DNA of 64,000 bases from Streptomyces sp. NBC_00691 (GTDB taxonomy: Bacteria > Actinomycetota > Actinomycetes > Streptomycetales > Streptomycetaceae), in assembly GCF_036226665.1 (NCBI RefSeq), contig NZ_CP109007.1, forward strand, positions 992,001 to 1,056,000. The letters are read 5' to 3'. Under the pieces are notes generated by a model. The model was given only the letters and a program-made list of their open reading frames with translations. It did not search any database and was not told where the DNA came from. The translations under genes and the position numbers were made by a program. This document shows positions 11,374 to 19,641 of this stretch, piece after piece (the stretch's first letter is position 1; the number at the start of each line of letters is the position of its first letter).

Positions 11374-12234
11374 TTACCGGCTGCCGTGGACACGGACGTT
11401 GGCGGCGGACAGGTACAGGGCGTTCTTCAGCTGGAACGGCGTCAGCCGCGGGCGGCTCGACAGGATCCGCGCGCAGAGCCCGGCGACGAACGGGGTGGCG
11501 AAGCTGTTGCCGGACGTACGGATCGACGTACCGCCCAGCCAGGCCACCTGCACCCGCTGGCCGGGGGCGAAGAACTCCACCGGCGGGTCGGGGTTGTAGA
11601 GGTGCAGGTCCGGGTCGTCCTCCTGGTGGCTGCCGACCGAGATCACCGAGGAGAAACGCCAGGGGAAGCTCTCCACATGGGTGTTGTGCGCGGAGGCGAC
11701 GATCACGGTCTGCTGGAAGTACGCCTCGTCGGCGAGCCGGCGCAGTTCCTCCACGAAGCGGTCCCGGCTGGTCGAGAGGCTGAGGTTCACGACGTCGAAG
11801 CGCTGGCGGACGGCCCACCGGATCCCTTCGAGGAGGATGTCGCCGCTGCCGGAGAACCGTTCGCCGAGCACCCGGACGCTGGACAGCTCGCAGTCCGGGG
11901 CGGTCCGGCGGATGATCCCGGCACAGGCGGTGCCGTGACCGCAGGCGTCGCCCTCGTCGGTCTCCTCGACGTGGACGCCGTCGTCGTCCTTGAAGACGCG
12001 CCAGGACCGGGCGACGGGGCCGACCATGGGGTGGTCCCGTTCGACCCCGGAGTCGACGACGCAGACGCGCACGCCCCGCCCGGTCCCGCCGAGCAGCCCG
12101 CCCTCGGGCGGCTCCGGCGGATGGTCGGCCTCCACGGGTACGTCGTCGGGACCGCGCCCCCGGAGACCCCAGGTGAGTCCGGGAGCGGGCGTGGCGGGGG
12201 TGAAGGTCTGGGCCGGTCGGTGGCCGGTGGTCAT
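11374..12234 (-). CDS. Subtilisin-like (S8) serine protease without signal peptide
   Basis: 286 residues of subtilase fold with a full triad: Asp61 in VVDSGVERDH, His100 in CGHGTACAG and Ser244 in SGNSFATPFVAG; Asn184 (SAHN) is the oxyanion residue. There is no signal peptide, Tat motif or propeptide of usual length, so it probably works in the cytoplasm. Its ATG overlaps the stop of the cyclase-AAA-TPR gene by four bases (ATGA), so the two are translationally coupled. Within a RiPP-like operon the natural roles are leader-peptide removal or regulated cleavage of a partner. The ribosome site AAGGAAG lies inside the end of the upstream gene. Confidence 0.88.
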   Translation of the reverse strand: MTTGHRPAQTFTPATPAPGLTWGLRGRGPDDVPVEADHPPEPPEGGLLGGTGRGVRVCVVDSGVERDHPMVGPVARSWRVFKDDDGVHVEETDEGDACGHGTACAGIIRRTAPDCELSSVRVLGERFSGSGDILLEGIRWAVRQRFDVVNLSLSTSRDRFVEELRRLADEAYFQQTVIVASAHNTHVESFPWRFSSVISVGSHQEDDPDLHLYNPDPPVEFFAPGQRVQVAWLGGTSIRTSGNSFATPFVAGLCARILSSRPRLTPFQLKNALYLSAANVRVHGSR

Positions 12235-15200
12235 CGCTGGGCTTCCTTTCCGGTTCCGTCGGCCGCCCGGCCGACGGAGGCGGGTCCGTCGGCCCGGAGG
12301 CCCTGACAGCGCAGGGCGACGGCCTCGGCCTCGCGTGCGGCGGGGCGGTGGCCCTTGGCGGCGAAGCTCCACCGGGCGCGCACCGCCGCCTCGGCCGCGT
12401 TCCCCGGGTGCCCCAGCGCGAGCGCGGCACGGGCCGCGTCGAGGGCGGCGAGCCCCTGGACGATGGGCGAGTCGGTGCGTACGGCGGTGGCGAGCGCCCG
12501 GTCGGCCAGGCGGGTGGCGGTCGTGTCCTGCCCGCGTGCCGCGGCGATCCGGGCGCGCAGGCCGTCGAGGTCGGCGGACTCGGCGCGCGGCCGGTCCCCG
12601 ACGGGCTGCCCGCCCGTCGGGTGGAGTGCGGCGAGGGTGTCGTGTGCGGCACGCCAGTCGCCGAGGTCGAGGTGGATGCGGGTGGTGTCGAGGAGGGCGC
12701 TGCGCAGGAGGCCGGTGGCGCCGAGCGCCCGCGCGGCGGTCGCGGCCCGCTCCAGGCCGAGGAGGGCCTCCTCGCGGCGGCCCGCCAGCTCGTCGACGGT
12801 GGCGGTGAAGAGGGGCAGGAAGGCGTCGGTCTCGGCGTAGCCGAGCCGCTGGGCGAGTTGTTCCGCCTCCGCGAGGCAGGCGAGTGCGCCGTCCCGGTCG
12901 TCGTGGAGCGCCAGGAGCACGGCCAGCGGGCAGTTGAGCGTCAGCCGCACGGCCCGGCGGCCGGCGCCCTGCTCGGCGAGCAGGGCACGACAGCGGGTCA
13001 CGGCGTCGGCCACGGGCAGGGGCCCGCGCCAGAGGGACACCCCCATGGCTCCGAGGGCGGCGGCCCGTTCGGGCTCGGCATCGGCCCGTACGGCATGACC
13101 GAGGGCCCGGTCGAGAAGCCGCTCGGCCTCCCGGTGCCGGCCCTGCTCCTGCGCGTGCTGCGCGAGCCGCAGACAGGCACGGGCCTGCCCGAACTCGTCA
13201 CCGGTGGCGGCGAAGACGGGCAGGGTGACGGCGGCCGCCTCGGCAGGCGACTCACCGGACCGGGAGCCACCGGCACGCGCTGCCTCCGCGGGACCCGCCG
13301 CCTCGGCCCGGCGGATGTCCGCACGGCTGCCTGCCGACCCGCCGACGGACGCCAGACTCAGTCGGGCGTGCGCGGCCTGCACCACGTCGGTGCCGCAGCC
13401 GTCCCCCGGAACCTCGGCCAGGACTTCTTCGAGGAGGGCCCGGCCTTCCGTGACGCGCCCCAGGTCGAGCAGCGTCTGGCCGAGTCGCCGCCGTGTCGCC
13501 GTACCGCCGGGCTCGCCCGCCGCGTACCGGGCCGAGGCCCTGCCCAGCAGGTCGGCGGCCCATACCGGGTCGGCGTGGGCGAGCGCGAGACGACCGCCCT
13601 CCGCGAGGGCGTCGGCGGCCCGCCGCCGCAGGACGTCGGTGTGCGCGTCCTGGGCACCGAGTTCGACGCGGTAGCGGTACGCCTGCTCCAGATGGGCGCC
13701 GACCGCGGCACTGCCGCGCCGCTGGACCGTGTCCAGGCGGGCCGCGCGTTCGTGCCGGTCGGCGCGGTCCTGCTTGGACTGGCTGGTGTGGACGACTTCC
13801 TGGATCAGCCCTCCGGCGAAGCGGAACGCCCCGCCGTCCGGCCTGATGAGGCGGTGCCGGACGAGCCGGTGGAGGGTGGTCCGGAGCTCGGCCGCGGTCC
13901 ATGCCTCGGCGGGATGCGCGGCGAGCGCCGTGAGTTCGTCGGCGGTGAAGTCGCCACCGAGGACGGACGCCAGCCCGAGGACCCGTTGTTCGGGCGGTTG
14001 GAGTGCGTCGATCCGGGCGCCGATCAGGGCCTGGAGGGGCAGCGGAACACTGTCCGCGTCGACGGGGTCACCTGCGACGAGCAGCTGCTCCAGATGCAGG
14101 GGGTTCCCGCCGACCCGTGCGAGGACCTGGGGTGCGAGCGGCGCGCTGTCGGCCTCCTGCGCCGTGAGCCCGGCCGCGAGGAGTTGTGCCTCGCCGTCGG
14201 AGAGACCGCCCAGCAGGACGGCGCCCGGGGCGAGTTCGGGCCGTACGTCGAAGAGTTGGGGCCGGGTGAGCAGGACGATCAGGACGGCCGCGTCGGCGAG
14301 GGCGCGCAGGAGCCGGTCGAGGGCGTCGAAGAGCGGCTGCGCGGCCCAGTGGCAGTCGTCGATCACCAGCACGACGGGCTGCGCCTCGGACAGCTCGGCG
14401 AGCACCCTGGCCAGCGCGGCACACGTGTCCGCCGGGGACGGATTGGGTGTCCCGTCGAGGAGCAGGCCCTGATGGAGCAGATCCAGTTCGGGTGAGGGGA
14501 CGACGGTGCCCACGCTCTCGAGCAGCCCGGCCACGGCATCGGCGAGGGGCCCGAGGCTCGGCTGCTCGCCCCGGGCCCGACACCGGCCGACGCCGTGACG
14601 CGGGGCTTGCGCGGGAGCGGAGAGCAGGGGGGACGGCGTCAGTGCGGAGCTCCGTCCCTCGGGCCGGCCCGCGGCTGTCGCGCGGTGGAGCCATTCCCGT
14701 ACCAGGCGGGTCTTCCCCTGGCCCGCCTCACCGCCCACCACCAGGCGGTCGATGCCTCTCCTGCGCGTCACCTGCGTCAACACCTCGTCCATCAAGGTGA
14801 GTTCGGGGACGCGTCCGACGAAGCCGACGTCGAAGCGGCGGAGGGATTCCGGGCCGTCCTCCTCGTCCAGGGCGATCAGCCGGTGCGCCGCCACCCGGTC
14901 GCTCTTGCCCTTCAGGAGCAGCGGCCCCGTCTCCGTCGTCCGGACGCCCGGCCCGGCCGCCGCCAGCGTGTCGGGGCCCAGCAGGATCTCCCCGGCCGCC
15001 GCGTTCTGTTCCAGGCGGGCGGCCACGTTCACGACCTCGCCCGAGACCATCGCCTGCCGCTGCGTGGCCGAACCCGTCACCGCCTGACCGGTGTTGATGC
15101 CGATCCGCATCTCCAGCCGTACGCCCACGGCCTCCTCCAGTCGGGCGTTGAACCCGGCGAGCGCCTCCCGCATCGCGAGGGCCGCGGCGGCCGCCCTCCG

Positions 15201-15515
15201 GGCGTCGTCCTCCCGGACCGTCGGCACACCGAACACCGCCATCACCGCGTCTCCGATGAACTTCTCCACCGTGCCGCCCTGCTCCTCGATCCGCAGCCGC
15301 ATCAGGTCGAACCAGCGGAGCGTGACCGATCTCAGGGTCTCCGCGTCCAGCGCGCCGGAGAGCGCGGTGGAACCCACCAGGTCGCAGAAGAGGACCGTCA
15401 CCACCTTGCGGCCCGTCGGTCTCGCCACGGCCGGCCCGGCAGCGCACGGGGTGCCGCAGGACGGGCAGAACCGGGCTCCGGACGGCAGGGCGCTCCGGCA
15501 CGAGGCGCAGGGCAT
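12231..15515 (-). CDS. Nucleotide cyclase-AAA ATPase-TPR regulator with zinc ribbon
   Basis: 1094 residues. An N-terminal zinc ribbon has Cys3, Cys6, Cys17 and Cys20. A class III adenylate/guanylate cyclase domain follows (about 37-215) with VTVLFCDLVGSTALS and KFIGDAVMAVFG supplying the two metal-binding aspartates, then VSGEVVNVAARLEQNA. An AAA-type ATPase has Walker A GGEAGQGKTR near residue 265 and Walker B VVLVIDDCHW. The C-terminal half is a long array of TPR-like helices. This architecture is common in actinobacteria and resembles a signalling ATPase that makes a cyclic nucleotide. It sits between the RiPP-like maturation genes and the subtilase, 133 bases after the small aroma-sacti-type gene. 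Membrane segments are absent. Confidence 0.85.
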   Translation of the reverse strand: MPCASCRSALPSGARFCPSCGTPCAAGPAVARPTGRKVVTVLFCDLVGSTALSGALDAETLRSVTLRWFDLMRLRIEEQGGTVEKFIGDAVMAVFGVPTVREDDARRAAAAALAMREALAGFNARLEEAVGVRLEMRIGINTGQAVTGSATQRQAMVSGEVVNVAARLEQNAAAGEILLGPDTLAAAGPGVRTTETGPLLLKGKSDRVAAHRLIALDEEDGPESLRRFDVGFVGRVPELTLMDEVLTQVTRRRGIDRLVVGGEAGQGKTRLVREWLHRATAAGRPEGRSSALTPSPLLSAPAQAPRHGVGRCRARGEQPSLGPLADAVAGLLESVGTVVPSPELDLLHQGLLLDGTPNPSPADTCAALARVLAELSEAQPVVLVIDDCHWAAQPLFDALDRLLRALADAAVLIVLLTRPQLFDVRPELAPGAVLLGGLSDGEAQLLAAGLTAQEADSAPLAPQVLARVGGNPLHLEQLLVAGDPVDADSVPLPLQALIGARIDALQPPEQRVLGLASVLGGDFTADELTALAAHPAEAWTAAELRTTLHRLVRHRLIRPDGGAFRFAGGLIQEVVHTSQSKQDRADRHERAARLDTVQRRGSAAVGAHLEQAYRYRVELGAQDAHTDVLRRRAADALAEGGRLALAHADPVWAADLLGRASARYAAGEPGGTATRRRLGQTLLDLGRVTEGRALLEEVLAEVPGDGCGTDVVQAAHARLSLASVGGSAGSRADIRRAEAAGPAEAARAGGSRSGESPAEAAAVTLPVFAATGDEFGQARACLRLAQHAQEQGRHREAERLLDRALGHAVRADAEPERAAALGAMGVSLWRGPLPVADAVTRCRALLAEQGAGRRAVRLTLNCPLAVLLALHDDRDGALACLAEAEQLAQRLGYAETDAFLPLFTATVDELAGRREEALLGLERAATAARALGATGLLRSALLDTTRIHLDLGDWRAAHDTLAALHPTGGQPVGDRPRAESADLDGLRARIAAARGQDTTATRLADRALATAVRTDSPIVQGLAALDAARAALALGHPGNAAEAAVRARWSFAAKGHRPAAREAEAVALRCQGLRADGPASVGRAADGTGKEAQR

Positions 15516-15562
15516 GGGTTCCTCCGGTGGACGGCGGACGGGGACGGGGACGGTCGGTGGAC

Positions 15563-15604
15563 GGGGACGGGGACGGGGACGGGGACGGGGACGGGGACGG
15601 GGAC
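15563..15604. repeat. Seven perfect GGGGAC hexanucleotide repeats
   Basis: Seven consecutive GGGGAC units, with degenerate copies on both sides, occupy the 133-base gap before the cyclase-AAA-TPR start. The GTCCCC strand is the coding strand of this operon. G-rich runs of this kind can form quadruplexes and slip in replication, so copy number could change expression of the downstream genes. Confidence 0.9.
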
Positions 15605-15648
15605 GGCCGGCGGACGGGGACGGCAGTGGACGGCCCCGCGCCCCCGCT

Positions 15649-15867
15649 TCAGAACAGCGCGCCGCCCGCCACGTCCGCGTGGGCCTGGACCTCGGGGGCC
15701 GCCGCGTCCAGTCGCCCTCTGATGTCGACCAGCAGGGCGAGCTCGTCCGGCGTCAACGCCCTGATGACTTCCTGCTGCTCCTCGCTCAGTGCGTGGACGT
15801 CGAAGCCCGCGGCGGCGAGAGCCTCCGGGGTGGGCTCCGTGCCGTGCGGGGTGCCGTTGTCCGTCAT
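15649..15867 (-). CDS. Aroma-sacti cluster-type small protein (candidate RiPP precursor or recognition protein)
   Basis: 72 residues, acidic and alanine-rich, predicted largely helical: EALAAAGFDVHALSEEQQEV, then ALTPDELALLVDIRGRLD and the end VAGGALF. From memory this matches a domain family named for aroma-sacti clusters, found beside radical SAM enzymes in actinomycetes; the name should be verified by a profile search. It has no cysteine, so a sulfur-to-carbon crosslink cannot form on it. Its ATG overlaps the stop of the upstream gene (ATGA). Aromatic C-terminal Phe72 and GG at 68-69 could mark a cleavage or modification zone. It may equally be a helper that docks the enzyme. Confidence 0.7.
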   Translation of the reverse strand: MTDNGTPHGTEPTPEALAAAGFDVHALSEEQQEVIRALTPDELALLVDIRGRLDAAAPEVQAHADVAGGALF

Positions 15868-16616
15868 GAATGTCCTCCGGTGTCCTCGGCGAGGGAAAGG
15901 AACAGGCGCGTGAGCAGGTTCGCCGTGTGCAGCGCGCTGACGGCGACGGCGGTCTGCAGGGCCGGGGTCGGCGCGAGCGCGTCGAACACCCGGTAGAGGT
16001 CGTCGAGGTGGCCGCCGTCGAGTTCCGCGTGCTCCCTGAGCGTGCGGAAGGCGGCGCCCGGCAGCCCGGTGACCTCGGCGAGGCGGTCCGCGAGCCGGGG
16101 CCCGGGGGCGTTGCCCTCCAGGACCGCGATGTAGCCGAGCAGGGCCACGGGGTGCTCGTGCGCGACCCGGTAGTACTGCGCCCCGGCCAGTTCCACGACG
16201 ATGGGGTGCGGCACGGCCGACGGACCCGCGCCGGCGGCGGCCAGGTCGTCGAGCAGCCAGGCGTCGTGGTCCCGTTCCTCCTCGGCATGGCGGAGGAAGT
16301 ACGCGGCCAGGCTCCGCGCGGCGGGGTCGTCGGGCTCGGCGGCGCACCGCTCGGCCGCGCGTACGAGAAGCGGCACCGAGGCGCGTACCAGAGGATGCAT
16401 CGCGGCCAGGTAGCGCGCGTACCGCTCCCGCAGGCCGTCCGGCCGCCACAGCGCGACGGTCGCGGCTCTCAGGACGGGCGCCGTGGGCGCGAGTTTGGTG
16501 CGGAGGGCCAGAGATGCGGTGACCGTCGCGGGGGCGATGCTCGGCGGGGCCGTGGTGGAGGTGGTGGTGCCTGTCGCGGGGGCTCCGGCCGTGGGGGCGG
16601 TGACGGTGGCGTTCAT
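15864..16616 (-). CDS. Heme-oxygenase-fold iron-containing redox enzyme-like protein
   Basis: 250 residues, mostly helical after a Thr/Ala-rich tail of about 35 residues. Motifs FLRHAEEERDHDAWLLDDL and EHAELDGGHLDDLYRVFD supply Glu/His/Asp positions of the kind that bind a di-iron centre in heme-oxygenase-like diiron oxidases (the PqqC/TENA superfamily). Such enzymes carry out oxidations in natural-product routes, including C-H and C-C cleavage on amino acids. It overlaps the radical SAM gene upstream by four bases and the small protein downstream by four bases, so all three are made together. A modification of the peptide after or before radical SAM action is the likely role. Substrate is unknown. 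Confidence 0.75.
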   Translation of the reverse strand: MNATVTAPTAGAPATGTTTSTTAPPSIAPATVTASLALRTKLAPTAPVLRAATVALWRPDGLRERYARYLAAMHPLVRASVPLLVRAAERCAAEPDDPAARSLAAYFLRHAEEERDHDAWLLDDLAAAGAGPSAVPHPIVVELAGAQYYRVAHEHPVALLGYIAVLEGNAPGPRLADRLAEVTGLPGAAFRTLREHAELDGGHLDDLYRVFDALAPTPALQTAVAVSALHTANLLTRLFLSLAEDTGGHS

Positions 16617-17782
16617 CGGCTGCTCCTCTCGTGTGCGATGGGCGAGGGCGTGGCGGTGCGGGGCGCGTTCGTGGGCACGAGGTCCTCTCCGGAGGCGGGC
16701 TCGACCAGGTGCGCATAGCGTCCGCAGCCCATGCGCCGCACCAGTGCGGCGGGTCCTGCCGCGCGCTGCTGCTCCGTGGTGAGCCGGTCGAGGAGCTCGC
16801 CGACGCGACCGCCGGCGTCCCGGGCCGCGCCTTCCAGGACGCTCGGGCGGTCGGCGAGCGCGTGACAGCTGCGGCAGTAGCCGGCCGGGGCCGGCTCGGT
16901 CTCGTAGCGGGCGTGGAGGCGCCGTGGGCCGACCGCGCGCAGCATCCGCAGCACCGGAGAGCCGAGGGAACGTTCGCGTACGGCCGGCCAGTCGTCCTCG
17001 GCGATGTGCCCCAGTCGCAGGTGCGGGGGGACGGGGCGCCGGTCGACCGTCCACTGGTTGCAGCAGGCCGCGACCGTCCCGTCGAAGGCGACCACGGGCC
17101 AGGCTGCGAGGGTGCAGGGAGCCGCCAGGCTGTCGTCGGGGCCCGGCGGTGTCGCGCGGACGAGGCCGGCGGCGCGGCCGAGCGGCCGCACCTCGTTGAC
17201 CAGCATGGGCATCCGGGCGCCGAAGACCCGGCGCACGTCCGCGACGACGTCCACCAGGTACGGGTCGTCGGTGTCCGCGCCGGTGCCGGTGCCCGTGACC
17301 CTTCCCGTTCCCGTGAGGTGGATGCTGGCGGGGATCCCGGCGTCGAGTACGGCACGCAGGGCGCTCAGCACGTCCGCGCGCGGGACCTCGCGCTCGTGGT
17401 GGACGTCCAGGCTCGCCGAGAAATGGTCCAGGGTGGTGATCGTCCGCATGATCCGCTCGGGAACACGTCCCCCACGGGCGAAGAACATCCCGCTGAGCAG
17501 GGCCACCCGGGCCCCCTTGGCCCGCGCGAGCCCGGCCACGCGGGCGGCTAGCCCGGGGAGGAGCAGCGGTTCGCCGCCGGTCAGCATGACCACCTCGGGA
17601 CGGTCCTCGGCACCGAACGAACCGATGAAGTCGAGAAGCTGCCGCCGGTCGGGTTCCTCCGTGGCAGCCATGGAGGAACCCGTGGAGCAGTGCGCGCAGC
17701 TCATGGGGCAGCGGCGGGTGAGCGCCACGAGGAGACCGCCGCAGGGCACCGGCCGCAGGCCGATCAGCTCCGCCAGGTCCAT
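16613..17782 (-). CDS. Radical SAM enzyme of the aroma-sacti-like operon
   Basis: 389 residues. The [4Fe-4S] cluster site is CxxxCxxC at Cys25, Cys29 and Cys32 (CPMSCAHC), followed by the SAM-binding VVMLTGGEPLLLPG near residue 65. Later cysteines (one before AFDGTVAACCNQW, two in it, then CRSC near residue 303) suggest an auxiliary cluster in a SPASM/twitch-like C-terminus, as expected in peptide-modifying members. ATG 17782 is preceded by GGAGGAGGA, a strong ribosome site, so a longer start is unlikely. First gene of a leftward operon with heme-oxygenase-fold and small-protein genes. It shares its upstream region with the divergent RiPP operon, whose own radical SAM enzyme is not a close copy. 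Confidence 0.88.
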   Translation of the reverse strand: MDLAELIGLRPVPCGGLLVALTRRCPMSCAHCSTGSSMAATEEPDRRQLLDFIGSFGAEDRPEVVMLTGGEPLLLPGLAARVAGLARAKGARVALLSGMFFARGGRVPERIMRTITTLDHFSASLDVHHEREVPRADVLSALRAVLDAGIPASIHLTGTGRVTGTGTGADTDDPYLVDVVADVRRVFGARMPMLVNEVRPLGRAAGLVRATPPGPDDSLAAPCTLAAWPVVAFDGTVAACCNQWTVDRRPVPPHLRLGHIAEDDWPAVRERSLGSPVLRMLRAVGPRRLHARYETEPAPAGYCRSCHALADRPSVLEGAARDAGGRVGELLDRLTTEQQRAAGPAALVRRMGCGRYAHLVEPASGEDLVPTNAPRTATPSPIAHERSSR

Positions 17783-18144
17783 GTCCGTCTCCTCCTCCGT
17801 GAGTTCGCACCGCGTCGTGCGCCGCGCGCGGAGCATTCCCGGATCGTGGCCCCGGGCGGCAGACTTCCGGTTCACGAACGCCTGGTGAACGGTTAAGCCG
17901 CAGGTCCGGAAGGGTCCGCAAAGCTCGGGAAGGCGCGGGAAGGGGGCCGGCGGAGCGCGCGGGCACGTGGCGGACGGCCGGGCGCCGCCGCCCCGCGGAG
18001 GCATCGGCGCACGTCCCGGGCTCGTACCGCGTCCGCGTCGTCGACGCATACCGGCGTCCAACCGTCGACCAGGCGTTCCCATACCCGTCGTCCGTACGTT
18101 CTTCTCAGCCGGCGCAGCGACGCCGCCAAACGAGGAGGACGAAC
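17783..18144. promoter_or_regulatory. Shared divergent control region of two RiPP-like operons
   Basis: 362 bases without a credible gene. GTTCAC (17870-17875) and GTGAAC (17885-17890) form a 6-bp inverted repeat with 9-base spacing, embedded in further partial symmetry (CCG..CGG), the layout of a dimeric repressor or activator site. The short AT-rich stretch GGTTAAG follows at once. The ribosome site GAGGAGG for the small precursor gene ends 6 bases before its ATG. No clear -35/-10 pair was identified. Confidence 0.5.
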
Positions 18145-18264
18145 ATGCCCGAGAACACGAACCCGAAGCCGGTCGAGGACGAGGACATCGAGGTCGTGGC
18201 GCACGGGGAGGCCGAGGAGGACGAGGCCGGCTGCATCATCAACAACTCCAGCGACATCTCCTGA
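18145..18264 (+). CDS. 39-residue RiPP precursor peptide (candidate)
   Basis: Too short for ordinary gene calling but well supported: GAGGAGG sits 6 bases before ATG, and the gene heads an operon with a radical SAM enzyme, glycosyltransferase, exporter and peptidase. Residues 1-29 are a classic acidic leader with 11 Asp/Glu and one Lys. The tail AGCIINNSSDIS would be the core, perhaps after Gly29, with a single cysteine (Cys30), two Asn and three Ser. Cys30 or a serine could carry a sugar from the neighbouring glycosyltransferase, or Cys30 could form a thioether to a backbone carbon by radical SAM chemistry. One core copy only. I do not recognise the family. Confidence 0.72.
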   Translation: MPENTNPKPVEDEDIEVVAHGEAEEDEAGCIINNSSDIS

Positions 18265-18435
18265 CGCGACTCGTCTCGTCCTGAGTACCTCGCGGGCCAC
18301 TCGGTTCTCGGCGGATCACGCCAGGACCGGGGGGCCCGCGGCCACTCACCGACCGATCGCCCCGGCCCCCGCCCCAGCCCCGGCCCCCGCCCCACCCTTC
18401 CGCCACCCGCCCGACCCCGAGGGAGCGCGCACGTC

Positions 18436-19641
18436 GTGAAGATCCTGCTCTGCCCGCTCAGCGACGGCGGCTACCTCTATCCGGCGCTCGCCGCGGGCCG
18501 CGAGCTGCGTCGGCGCGGCCATCACGTCAGCGCCCTCGCCAGAGCCTCCGCCGTACCGTTCGTGACCGAGGCCGGGCTGCCGTGCGCGGTGGCCGAGGAC
18601 TTCGGTGGCCACCGGGCGTTCTCCGCCACGTGGTGGGGGAGGACCGGGGCCGCGCAGTACCGGGCGATCGTGCGCGCGGCCCGGGCGGCACGGGCCGAGC
18701 TGCTCGTCACCTCGGTGCTGTGCAACGGGGCCCTGCTCGCCGCCGAGGTCCTGGACATCCCGGTGGTCGTGATCGGACTCTCGGTCCATCTGTGGGACTA
18801 CCGGAGCGGCGGCGACGGGGAGCCGCACCTGGGCAGGACCAGGGAGAGCAGGACCCGCGACAGCCTGGACCTCCACGCCGCCACGCGGGAGGAGGCCGGT
18901 CTGGCCGGACGGGCCTCCCGCTGGGGGAACGACCCATTGCCGGGCGACGCGCTGCTGCTCCGCGGGGATCCCGCCCTGGAGCACCCGGGCGCGGAACTCC
19001 CCGCACGGGTACGGCACGTGGGACCACTCTCCTGGGAACCGGCGCCCGAACAGGGGGAGTGGGAGACCGTCCGGGACCACCTGGACCGGACGGGTACGGG
19101 GAAGCCCGTCGTCTACGTCCATCTCGGCCGCTTCTTCGGCGGGCGGACCCTCTGGCCACGGCTCAACGAGGCCTTTAACGGTGGACCGTTCCGGGCGGTG
19201 GTCGAGCAGGGCCGGTCCACCGACCCCGCGCCCGCCCCGGAGGCCGACATCCTGCTCGTACGGAAGCCCTGGATGGGACCGCTCGTCGACGCGGCCGACC
19301 TGGTGCTGGCCAACGGAACCTCGGCTCCGGTCCTGTCGGCCCTCCTGCGCGGCCGCCCCCTGGCGCTGTCGCCCAACGGGTCCGAGCAGCCGCTGCTCAC
19401 CGGCGCCTGCGTACGGGCCGGCGTGGCCGTGCGCGACCCGAAGACCCCGTCCGTGGACCTGTCGGCGCTGCTGGAGTCGGTGTCGCGCGACGAAGGACTG
19501 CGGACCCGAGCCCGCGCGCTCGGCGACCGGCTGGCCGCGGTGGACGGCGCGGCCCGCGCGGCCGACGTCGTCGAGCGGGTGGCTCAGGCATCCGGAACCC
19601 CGAAGGAGAACCATGAGTACGCGATCAGTCGGCCTCGATGA
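18436..19641 (+). CDS. GT-B fold glycosyltransferase (UGT/MGT-like)
   Basis: 401 residues starting at GTG. The N-terminal Rossmann half begins ILLCPLSDGGYLYPALAAGREL, the usual acceptor domain opening of GT1-type enzymes. The C-terminal half contains DAADLVLANGTSAPVLSALL and GRPLALSPNGSEQPLLTGA, matching the nucleotide-sugar pocket in which a Gln ends the signature. The canonical HGG of macrolide glycosyltransferases is replaced by ANGTS, so donor use is uncertain. It lies 171 bases after the precursor gene and overlaps the next gene by 29 bases. In this operon it most plausibly glycosylates the peptide, which would make the product a glycopeptide-type RiPP. Confidence 0.8.
   Translation: MKILLCPLSDGGYLYPALAAGRELRRRGHHVSALARASAVPFVTEAGLPCAVAEDFGGHRAFSATWWGRTGAAQYRAIVRAARAARAELLVTSVLCNGALLAAEVLDIPVVVIGLSVHLWDYRSGGDGEPHLGRTRESRTRDSLDLHAATREEAGLAGRASRWGNDPLPGDALLLRGDPALEHPGAELPARVRHVGPLSWEPAPEQGEWETVRDHLDRTGTGKPVVYVHLGRFFGGRTLWPRLNEAFNGGPFRAVVEQGRSTDPAPAPEADILLVRKPWMGPLVDAADLVLANGTSAPVLSALLRGRPLALSPNGSEQPLLTGACVRAGVAVRDPKTPSVDLSALLESVSRDEGLRTRARALGDRLAAVDGAARAADVVERVAQASGTPKENHEYAISRPR

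Noticed and set aside
15563..15604. CRISPR-like repeat array
   Set aside because: Units are contiguous hexanucleotides without spacers, and no cas gene is in the window.
18145..18264. Lanthipeptide precursor for the LanM at 32-35 kb
   Set aside because: It does have a cysteine, but it lies 14 kb away in an operon with its own maturation enzymes; kept only as a remote possibility.
17893..18300. 135-codon minus-strand frame overlapping the 39-residue precursor
   Set aside because: Arg/Leu-rich shadow with no ribosome site; the plus-strand short gene has a strong one and fits its operon.
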